Shown here: positions 50,319 through 56,330 of the stretch, piece after piece | How the letters are laid out: each line of letters opens with the position of its first letter | How positions within the stretch are numbered: the first letter of the stretch is position 1 | From: an uncultured Candidatus Melainabacteria bacterium | Lineage (GTDB): Bacteria; Cyanobacteriota; Vampirovibrionia; Gastranaerophilales; Gastranaerophilaceae | Reading direction: 5' to 3' | Length of the DNA stretch: 56,330 nt | NCBI GenBank assembly: GCA_934692625.1 | Contig: CAKUUC010000015.1 | Coordinates: 1-56,330 of the forward strand | Position numbers and translations under genes: made by a program | Notes under the pieces: model-generated | Databases searched by the model: none | What the model saw: only the letters and a program-made list of their open reading frames with translations | What the model was told of the DNA's origin: nothing

Positions 50319-51704
50319 TTAAGCCCAAATTTCTTCATCTGTCGGAACTTTTTTATCCTTATTATAAAGTCCGATTTGAGAAACGTTAATTAAGTGAGTG
50401 TAATTCAAGTTTTCTGAAATACTGTTGTTACCCCAAGATCCACAACCTAATGTTGTAGTTGGAGCAAAGCCATTATACAAACTGCCGCCTGCACCTGTTG
50501 ATGAGGATTGGTTAACAATTAAACGACTTACCGTCAAATTTTCACCTGCATAACGAATATGTTCCATATCATTTGAATGAATTGATGCTGTATGACCTTT
50601 TCCTTCGTATTCCAAATCTGATTGAGCAAGTTTAATAGCATCTTCAAATGTATCGTAAGGAGCAGTAATCATTACAGGACACATTTTTTCGCGACATAAA
50701 GGTTCGCCGTTGCCTTTACCGATTGCCCTTGCCTTAATCAAAATCATTCTTGTACCTTCCGGAACTTCAACATCAGCAAGTTTTGCAATTGTTTGAACAG
50801 ATTGACCAACAATTTTTCTATTGATTGGACCGTTTTCAGGGAAGATTGTATCAGCAAATTTCTTAATTGATGCTTCATCTTCAACAACAAATACGCCGTT
50901 TTTTCTAAACAAGTCAAGAACTTTATTAAAATCTTCTTTTGGAATGAATACGGCTTGTTCACCTGAACAAATGATACCATTATCAAAAGTTCTGCCGATG
51001 ATAATTTTCTTAACGGCATCTTCGTAGTCAATTCCTCTATCCATAATAACTTGAACGTTACCAGGACCAACACCTAATGCAGGGTGACCTGATGAATAAG
51101 CAGCTTTAACCATACCGCCACCGCCTGTTGCTACAACTACATCAACTTTTTTCATTAATTCATTTGTAGCATCAATTGATGATTTTTCGATTGTTTGAAT
51201 TAAATCAACAGGAGCATTGTGTTTTTTCAAAATTTCTCTAAACAGATCTACAACGTATTTGTTTACATGTTCTGCTCTTGGGTGCGGAGCAATAATAATT
51301 GCGTTTTGACCTTTAATAGCAAACATAATATTACACATTGGAGTTACAACGGGATTTGTTACAGGGGTTACTGCACCAACGACACCTTTTGCTTTTGCAA
51401 CTTTGATAATTCCTGTTTCTTTATTTTCTTCAATAATCCCTACTGATTTTTTGCCTTTCAAACTGTTCCAAATACATTTTGATTTACCGTGGCATTTTGC
51501 AACTTTGTCTTCATAAACACCCATTTTAGTTTCATCAACTGTCATTCTGGCTAATTCTTCAGCTCTATCATAAACGACTTTACCAATTTCTTTAACAATA
51601 GCATCTGTTTGTTCTTGAGAAAATGATTCAAATTCTTGTTGAGCTTTATGAGCTTTTTCAACTAACGAATTAATCAATTCTTCTGCACTAATTTCGTTTT
51701 CCAT
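50319..51704 (-). CDS. sucD: CoA-acylating succinate-semialdehyde dehydrogenase
   Basis: 461 residues. Aldehyde dehydrogenase fold of the acylating type: GVVGAVTPVTNPVVTPMCN, ATGGGGMVKAAYSSGHPALG, GPGNVQVI, FDNGIICSGEQA with catalytic Cys C246, and TLGCGSWGNNSISENL at the end. SucD reduces succinyl-CoA to succinate semialdehyde (or the reverse). It is first of the minus-strand operon and divergent from the CoA-transferase gene; the roughly 180-210 bp between them must hold both promoters. Butyraldehyde/acetaldehyde specificity is excluded only by context. Confidence 0.87.
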   Translation of the reverse strand: MENEISAEELINSLVEKAHKAQQEFESFSQEQTDAIVKEIGKVVYDRAEELARMTVDETKMGVYEDKVAKCHGKSKCIWNSLKGKKSVGIIEENKETGIIKVAKAKGVVGAVTPVTNPVVTPMCNIMFAIKGQNAIIIAPHPRAEHVNKYVVDLFREILKKHNAPVDLIQTIEKSSIDATNELMKKVDVVVATGGGGMVKAAYSSGHPALGVGPGNVQVIMDRGIDYEDAVKKIIIGRTFDNGIICSGEQAVFIPKEDFNKVLDLFRKNGVFVVEDEASIKKFADTIFPENGPINRKIVGQSVQTIAKLADVEVPEGTRMILIKARAIGKGNGEPLCREKMCPVMITAPYDTFEDAIKLAQSDLEYEGKGHTASIHSNDMEHIRYAGENLTVSRLIVNQSSSTGAGGSLYNGFAPTTTLGCGSWGNNSISENLNYTHLINVSQIGLYNKDKKVPTDEEIWA

Positions 51705-51862
51705 TTTTATATTTCCTTTCTTACAATTTCAACCTATAGCAATATGTTAGTTTTGTAATTCAATTTTGTACATTCTTTTGTAAGTATAAAAATTTTTTTG
51801 CGTTATTTAAAACTTTCTTTACTTTCCAAACTCTTTTTTTAATTTCGTTAGTACATACAAAT

Positions 51863-51879
51863 TTTATCAATATGATAAA
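51863..51879. promoter_or_regulatory. Palindrome in the sucD/CoA-transferase divergent region
   Basis: TTTATCA-ATA-TGATAAA is a perfect 7-3-7 inverted repeat, 37 nt before the CoA-transferase start. A second, looser pair (TTACAA at about 51721, TTGTAA at about 51755) lies closer to sucD. Either could be an operator for the response regulator encoded downstream; AT-rich palindromes are also expected by chance. Confidence 0.35.
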
Positions 51880-51915
51880 TTATTGGTAAATGAAAGAGTA
51901 AGTGAGGTAAAGACT

Positions 51916-53397
51916 GTGGACAAAGAATTTGAAAAAAGGATTAGAGATAAAAGATATTTAACTAAAGTTATGGAACCGGCTGAGGCTGCAAAGTTTATAA
52001 ACCCTAATATGACACTTGGTGTTAGTGGTTTTACGATTGCAGGGTATCCTAAAGTTATTGCAGGAGAGCTTGCCAAACGTGCAGATAACGGTGAAAAGCT
52101 TGATTTAACAGTTTACTCAGGAGCTTCTCTCGGAGATGAGTTTGATGGTGAACTTGCAAGAAAAGGAGCTTTAAAAAAACGTATTCCTTACCAAACCAAT
52201 AAAGATTTGAGAAATGCGATTAATGACGGGAAAGTCGGCTATCATGATGTTCCGCTTGGTTTGATGCCTGTATGGGTAAAAAGAAATTTCTTAAACCATG
52301 TTGATGTTGCAATAATTGAAGCAACTGCGATTGATGAAAACGGAAATATTATTCCGACAACTTCTGTTGGTACTTCTAACATATATGCAGAATGTGCGGA
52401 CAAAATTATAATTGAAGTAAACACTTATGTTCCAGCGTCTTTAGAAGGGGTTCATGATGTTTATTCTCCAGAAAATCCTCCATATACAAAACCTATTCCA
52501 ATTACAAAAGTTGACGATAGAATTGGAACACCTTATATAAAATGTGATTTTGATAAAGTTGTTGCTGTTGTTCACAGCACAATTCCAGATAATGGAAGGA
52601 AAGTTGTACCATCTGATGCGGAATTTGATGCTATGGCTAAAAATTTGGTTAACTTTTTGAAAAATGAAGTTGAACATAAAAGATTGTGTAATCCGCTTCC
52701 TCCCATTCAGGCAGGTGTCGGCAGTGTTTCAAATGCAGTTTTAGAATGTTTGAAAGATTCTGATTTTGAAGATTTAACAGTATATTCAGAAGTTTTGCAA
52801 AATTCAATTTTCGACCTTATTGAGGCAGGAAAAGTTAAATGTGCATCAGGTACGTCCTTGACAATCTCTTGGGATAAGATTGATGAGTTCTTTAAAAACT
52901 TTGAAAAATATAAAGATAAAATTGTACTAAGACCGCAAGAAATCAGTAACCACCCCGAAGTTATCAGAAGACTTGGTATAATTGCGATTAACACAGTTAT
53001 TGAGGCAGATATTTATGGTAACACTAATTCTTCATACATTAACGGTTGTCGTTTGATGAATGGTGTCGGCGGTTCTGGCGATTATTGCGAAAATGCTGGA
53101 CTATCAATTTTTATCACAAAATCTACTGCAAAAAATGGAGAAATTTCTTGTATTGTTCCACTTGTTAGTCACGTTGACCATACAATCCATGAAATCCACG
53201 CACTTATTACTGAACAAGGGGTTGCAGATTTGAGAGGTTTAGACCCGATAGAAAGAGCCAAAACAATTATCGAAAATTGTGCACATCCAAAATTTAAACA
53301 GGAATTGTACGATTATCTTGATAAGGCTATAAACACTTGTGAGTACAAGGAAATGCCTGTTGATATTGAAGATGCGTATAAATTTCCTAATATTTAA
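51916..53397 (+). CDS. cat1: Succinyl-CoA:acetate CoA-transferase (Cat1/acetyl-CoA hydrolase family)
   Basis: 493 residues from a GTG at 51916 with GAGG eight bases upstream; a TTG at 51883 in the same frame lacks a site. GVSGFTIAGYPKVIAGELAK, VYSGASLGDEFDGELARKGA, PPIQAGVGSVSNAVL, LTVYSEVLQNSIFDLIEAGK (with the expected active Glu) and NGVGGSGDYCENAGLSIF are typical of this family. It moves CoA between succinate, acetate and similar acids in the cytoplasm. Divergent from sucD and upstream of the two-component genes. Confidence 0.87.
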   Translation: MDKEFEKRIRDKRYLTKVMEPAEAAKFINPNMTLGVSGFTIAGYPKVIAGELAKRADNGEKLDLTVYSGASLGDEFDGELARKGALKKRIPYQTNKDLRNAINDGKVGYHDVPLGLMPVWVKRNFLNHVDVAIIEATAIDENGNIIPTTSVGTSNIYAECADKIIIEVNTYVPASLEGVHDVYSPENPPYTKPIPITKVDDRIGTPYIKCDFDKVVAVVHSTIPDNGRKVVPSDAEFDAMAKNLVNFLKNEVEHKRLCNPLPPIQAGVGSVSNAVLECLKDSDFEDLTVYSEVLQNSIFDLIEAGKVKCASGTSLTISWDKIDEFFKNFEKYKDKIVLRPQEISNHPEVIRRLGIIAINTVIEADIYGNTNSSYINGCRLMNGVGGSGDYCENAGLSIFITKSTAKNGEISCIVPLVSHVDHTIHEIHALITEQGVADLRGLDPIERAKTIIENCAHPKFKQELYDYLDKAINTCEYKEMPVDIEDAYKFPNI

Positions 53398-53431
53398 TAG
53401 CAAAGTTGTAATTTCAAGGTAAAATAAAATT

Positions 53432-54418
53432 ATGGATGAAAATAAATTACTTGAAATGTTTAAATTGCGTGAAGATATCCTTATGGCATTAGAGGAAGGC
53501 ATCTTAGCGATTGATAAAAACAAAAAAGTTATATTTATAAACAAATCAGCAATTCCAATGCTGCATATAACAGAAAGTGAACCTATCGGCAAAGATTTGA
53601 ATGAGATTTATCCTGCATCAAGATTAGGTGAACTCTTAACGACAGGCAAAAAAGAATTCAATGTGCAGATGAAATCATTAAAAAATGATTACGTAATTTC
53701 TGATAGAATGCCAATTTATGATAATGGAGAAATCGTTGGAGCATTTGCTATTTTTAGAAACAGAACTGAGGTCGTACAACTTGCAGAAAATTTGACCGGG
53801 GTTAAACATCTTGTCGAATCAATGAGAGCAAATAATCACGATTTTGTGAATAAATTACATGTAATCTTAGGCTTAATCCAAATGAAAAAATACGATGAAG
53901 CAGTTGAATACATTATGAATGTCAGTATGGTACAAAAAGAGATAATAAGTACCATTATTAAACAAATTAAAATTCCATCTATTGCTGCTCTTTTGATTGG
54001 AAAATTTGCTAGAGCATCAGAACTTGGCATCCATTTTGCATTGGATTCTGCTAGTTCACTGGAAGAAAACGATACAAGAATTCCGTCAGATGTTTTTATA
54101 ACAGTGCTTGGGAATTTAATCGAAAATGCGATGGATTCACTAAATTCAACAGATGTTTCCAACAAAAAAATATATGTATCTATTTTATCAACGCCAAAAG
54201 AAATAAAAATTGTCGTAAGCGATAATGGCAACGGAATAAAAAAATCTAATTTGAAAAAGATATTCAAAGACGGATTTTCGACAAAAAGTAATTCAAGAGG
54301 AACAGGACTTTTTGTTGTTAAATCATTGATTGAGACTTATAACGGTAAAATTTCGGTTACGTCAGAAATGGAAATAGAAACAAAATTCACCGTTAAATTT
54401 AAGAAAGAAGGGAAATGA
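53432..54418 (+). CDS. Cytosolic CitA/DcuS-type sensor histidine kinase
   Basis: 328 residues: PAS domain (about 10-115, ILAIDKNKKVIFINKSAIPM; ISDRMPIYDNGEIVGAFAIF), Spo0B-like dimerisation helices with RANNHDFVNKLHVILGLIQM (phospho-acceptor H136), and HATPase domain (NLIENAMDSL, DNGNGI, GTGLFVVKSLIE). CitA/DcuS kinases normally begin with two membrane helices and a periplasmic sensor; both are absent and the start codon follows AAGG properly, so this looks like a complete soluble kinase sensing something inside the cell. It overlaps the lactonase gene by 4 nt. Confidence 0.88.
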   Translation: MDENKLLEMFKLREDILMALEEGILAIDKNKKVIFINKSAIPMLHITESEPIGKDLNEIYPASRLGELLTTGKKEFNVQMKSLKNDYVISDRMPIYDNGEIVGAFAIFRNRTEVVQLAENLTGVKHLVESMRANNHDFVNKLHVILGLIQMKKYDEAVEYIMNVSMVQKEIISTIIKQIKIPSIAALLIGKFARASELGIHFALDSASSLEENDTRIPSDVFITVLGNLIENAMDSLNSTDVSNKKIYVSILSTPKEIKIVVSDNGNGIKKSNLKKIFKDGFSTKSNSRGTGLFVVKSLIETYNGKISVTSEMEIETKFTVKFKKEGK

Positions 54419-55218
54419 TGAAACTTTATGCACTAAATACAGGGTATTTAGAAACCGATAAAAATACCGTTGTTGCATGTGCAACACTTGGAACACGCTC
54501 TAATCCGCATGTTCAAAATGAATGGATTAAACTGCCTGTAATGGCTTATTTGATTGAAACAGATGATGGTTATATTTTATATGACACAGGCTCAAACCCT
54601 GAAGCAATGAACGGTTATTGGCCCAAAACTATGCAAGAAATTTATCCGCTTTATCAAAAAGAAGAAGAAAGATTGGAAAATCAACTTAAACTTTGCGGAG
54701 TTAAACCGGAAGATATTAAAACAGTTGTACTTTCTCATATGCACTTAGACCACGCAGGAAATATCAATTTATTTCCTCGCGCTGATGTTTATGTTCCTGG
54801 GGAAGATTACAAATATGGACTTGCAAAAGTTCACATGAACCCTGATAGAGAAACTCATGGCGGTTATATCAAAGGGGATTTGGAAGCACCCGTAAAACAA
54901 TATCATTTGGTTGATGAGGATTTTGAACTTGCAAAAGGGGTTGAAGTAGTTTGTCTTGCCGGTCATACTCCAAATCTCTTAGGGCTTGTTGTTCATCTTG
55001 AAGGACAAACTATAATTCTTCCTCAAGATTGCGTTTATACATCAGAAATTTTTGGACCACCTGCAAAAATGAGCGGTTTTATGTATGATAGTGTAAGTTT
55101 CTTAAAATCAATCGAAAAAGTAAGACGTTTGGCTAAAAAATATGATGCAAAAGTCTTTCCTGCTCACGATTGGGAATTTTTCCAAACAATGAAATTAGCA
55201 CCTAAATATTATGAATAA
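54415..55218 (+). CDS. Metallo-beta-lactamase-fold lactonase (AttM/BlcC/AiiA type)
   Basis: 267 residues. The zinc motif HMHLDHAG (H108, H110, D112, H113), a further GHTPNLLGLVV His, the bridging Asp in LPQDCVYTSE and FPAHDWE complete the dinuclear site of N-acyl homoserine lactonase/gamma-butyrolactone lactonase proteins. The AttM/BlcC branch opens gamma-butyrolactone to 4-hydroxybutyrate, which would link it to the dehydrogenase nearby. It sits between the kinase (ATGA overlap) and the response regulator (10 nt). Quorum quenching is the alternative; no synthase or receptor is nearby. Confidence 0.82.
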   Translation: MMKLYALNTGYLETDKNTVVACATLGTRSNPHVQNEWIKLPVMAYLIETDDGYILYDTGSNPEAMNGYWPKTMQEIYPLYQKEEERLENQLKLCGVKPEDIKTVVLSHMHLDHAGNINLFPRADVYVPGEDYKYGLAKVHMNPDRETHGGYIKGDLEAPVKQYHLVDEDFELAKGVEVVCLAGHTPNLLGLVVHLEGQTIILPQDCVYTSEIFGPPAKMSGFMYDSVSFLKSIEKVRRLAKKYDAKVFPAHDWEFFQTMKLAPKYYE

Positions 55219-55228
55219 GAGGTAATAA

Positions 55229-55903
55229 ATGTACAAGGTTTTAATCGTAGAAGATGACCCTATGGTTGCAATGATAAATACTCATTATGTTGAGCAAGAT
55301 TCCCGTTTTTATGTTGTTCAATCTTTCAGGAACGGGAATGATGCGTTCAAATATTTGTCAGAAAATCAAGTGGATTTGGCTATCCTTGATGTTTATATGC
55401 CAGTGTTAGATGGTTTATCTTTGCTAAAAAAAATCAGAACGGAAGAAATTAATACTGATATAATTATGGTTACGGCATCAAATGATAAAAATACCCTTGA
55501 TACGGTTTTAAACTTTGGGGTCATTGATTACCTTGTCAAACCTTTTGTACAAAAACGATTTCAACAAGCACTGGACAAATTCGTTGAGTGTAGAGTTCAA
55601 AAAAATAATGTTTGCGTTCTGGATCAGAAAAAAATTGATGAAATTATGAATAGCGAACATTTTGGGAATAATAATTTTGAACTTCCAAAAGGTATTCAAG
55701 AAAAGACATTAGACAAAATCCGCAAATACTTAAGAGAAGATACAAATAGCGGACATACATCAGAACAGATTGCCGCATTTTTGGATATTTCAAAAGTTAC
55801 GGTTCGAAAATACATGCACTATTTAACAAAAAACAGTGAAGTTATAGAACAAATAAATTACGATACCGGTGGCCGCCCTTGCATGGTATATTTTATGAAG
55901 TAG
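55229..55903 (+). CDS. CitB/DcuR-family response regulator
   Basis: 224 residues. Receiver domain (1-120) with LIVEDDP (D9, D10), phospho-acceptor D54 in LAILDVYMP, and TAS...LVKPF switch residues. The C-terminal domain (about 155-224) has TSEQIAAFLDISKVTVRKYM, the helix-turn-helix of the CitT/DcuR type. It is the partner of the kinase two genes upstream, through a shared operon. Likely target: the divergent sucD/CoA-transferase promoters, which is inference. Confidence 0.92.
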   Translation: MYKVLIVEDDPMVAMINTHYVEQDSRFYVVQSFRNGNDAFKYLSENQVDLAILDVYMPVLDGLSLLKKIRTEEINTDIIMVTASNDKNTLDTVLNFGVIDYLVKPFVQKRFQQALDKFVECRVQKNNVCVLDQKKIDEIMNSEHFGNNNFELPKGIQEKTLDKIRKYLREDTNSGHTSEQIAAFLDISKVTVRKYMHYLTKNSEVIEQINYDTGGRPCMVYFMK

Positions 55904-56016
55904 CCAATGTAAATATCCGATTCTAGTGTAGTATTTATTATAAGAATTTATTTTGTCACTACTCGCACGAGTTTTAAGAGAATTAGAATTCTAATTGTAA
56001 GAAACTTTGTCAATTC

Positions 56017-56080
56017 ACTGAAGCACACCTGCAAATTCGCGTCAATGGCCTCTCTGCGGATGTTTTGTTATATTAGCAGG
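56017..56080 (+). repeat. Dispersed repeat, copy 2
   Basis: ACTGAAGCACACCTGCAAAT then TCGCGTCAATGGCC, matching 48712 onward (TCGTGTCAGCGGC), then weaker similarity (ATGTTTTGTTATAT against ATATTTTGCTATAT). Same orientation, 7.3 kb apart, enclosing the C4 cluster. Confidence 0.8.
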
Positions 56081-56228
56081 TAAAGATTCAGAGCTTTTAG
56101 CAATATTCCACATTAATGCCAGTATTTTGTCAGGGCCTATGGAGGAATTTTGTTACAAAGCGACGCAATTAAATGGCTTTTTTAATATAATTGGCAGAGC
56201 TGTGAAATTATTATGGCTAAGAGTTTAA

Positions 56229-56250
56229 GGTGCAAAAAATTGCACCCTAC
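56229..56250 (-). repeat. GTAGG-family hairpin, copy D
   Basis: Minus strand: GTAG, GGTGCAA, TTTT, TTGCACC. A perfect 7-bp stem with a 4-nt loop and the same CACCCTAC flank (plus strand) as copy C at 26030-26037. Confidence 0.65.
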
Positions 56251-56330
56251 CTGCTTGATAAGGCATTTTACGACAAAGCCGACACACTGCTTAGTTTTAC
56301 AGATAACGCACATGATTATTTCTTGAAAGG

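Larger units (their letters stand above)
55904..56330. other. Gene-free right edge with repeats
   Basis: It holds a dispersed repeat (56017-56080) and a GTAGG-family hairpin (56229-56250). From 56221 to the window end a plus frame stays open (GTG at 56230, ...LLDKAFYDKADTLLSFTD...), without a ribosome site and starting inside the hairpin; it may be the start of something beyond the window or chance. Confidence 0.5.

Noticed and set aside
54415..55218. Quorum-quenching system as the main reading of the lactonase
   Set aside because: No acyl homoserine lactone synthase or receptor nearby, whereas 4-hydroxybutyrate enzymes are in the same cluster; kept only as an alternative.
56221..56330. Gene start at the right edge (GTG at 56230)
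   Set aside because: No ribosome site, starts within a GTAGG-family hairpin, and too short to judge before the window ends.

Overview
The window is AT-rich bacterial chromosome with long same-strand gene runs and short intergenic gaps. KdsD and KdsC (Kdo synthesis) imply a lipopolysaccharide outer membrane. These occur together with RNase Y/YmdB, a RelA/SpoT-type enzyme with both domains, a flotillin/NfeD pair, several pseudopilins with the N-terminus FTLAEVLITLGIIG, and many large proteins with no recognisable family. This combination fits a gut, non-photosynthetic relative of cyanobacteria (Candidatus Gastranaerophilales, 'Melainabacteria'). That placement is inference from gene content and style; no rRNA or tRNA gene was seen.

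Layout. 1-300: 103-bp tandem repeats running in from outside the window. 520-3242 (+): a ferritin-like di-iron protein and a GH13-like TIM barrel. 3245-11975 (-): secreted protein, decayed nucleotidyltransferase fragment, PlsC-like acyltransferase, DNA polymerase III alpha, glycosyltransferase, TPR-like protein, Na+/H+ antiporter-like carrier. 11976-12596: repeat-filled intergenic region. 12597-18968 (-): DnaJ-like protein, PnuC, LOG, pseudopilin-like protein, PHP phosphoesterase, YmdB and RNase Y, which reads as an RNA/nucleotide turnover cluster. 19184-21469 (-): two lineage-type membrane proteins and a DUF167 protein. 21568-25934 (+): Rel, NfeD-like protein, flotillin. 26082-28835 (-): gcvT-gcvH-gcvPA without gcvPB. 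28927-37830: two pseudopilin genes, each divergent from a small HTH gene, enclosing an HNH protein, pdxA, a DUF1537 acid-sugar kinase, ssb, trpS and leuC. 38398-41138 (+): kdsD, kdsC, queD, uppP. 41230-46604 (+): tightly coupled operon of two large unknown membrane proteins and a GH13 enzyme. 46605-47271: gene remnants (XRE, pseudopilin, Bro-N). 47272-48225 (-): JAMM-like protein. 48826-55903: C4 cluster with a PQ-loop protein, 4-hydroxybutyrate dehydrogenase, CoA-acylating succinate-semialdehyde dehydrogenase, CoA transferase, and a cytosolic CitA-like kinase, lactonase and response regulator in one overlapping operon.

How genes work together. The last cluster could interconvert succinate, succinyl-CoA, succinate semialdehyde, 4-hydroxybutyrate and, through the lactonase, gamma-butyrolactone, under its own two-component system. 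The RNase Y cluster joins an RNA decay nuclease with small phosphoesterases and nucleotide-salvage proteins.

Main novel signals: (i) a repeated pseudopilin plus divergent HTH arrangement, with one copy reduced to its two 3' ends by what looks like a single deletion; (ii) a short N-terminal box (hydrophobic-x-F-K/G-A/S/Q) on otherwise unrelated proteins; (iii) at least two families of dispersed intergenic hairpins whose stems vary in a compensated way; (iv) the 4-hydroxybutyrate/lactone module.
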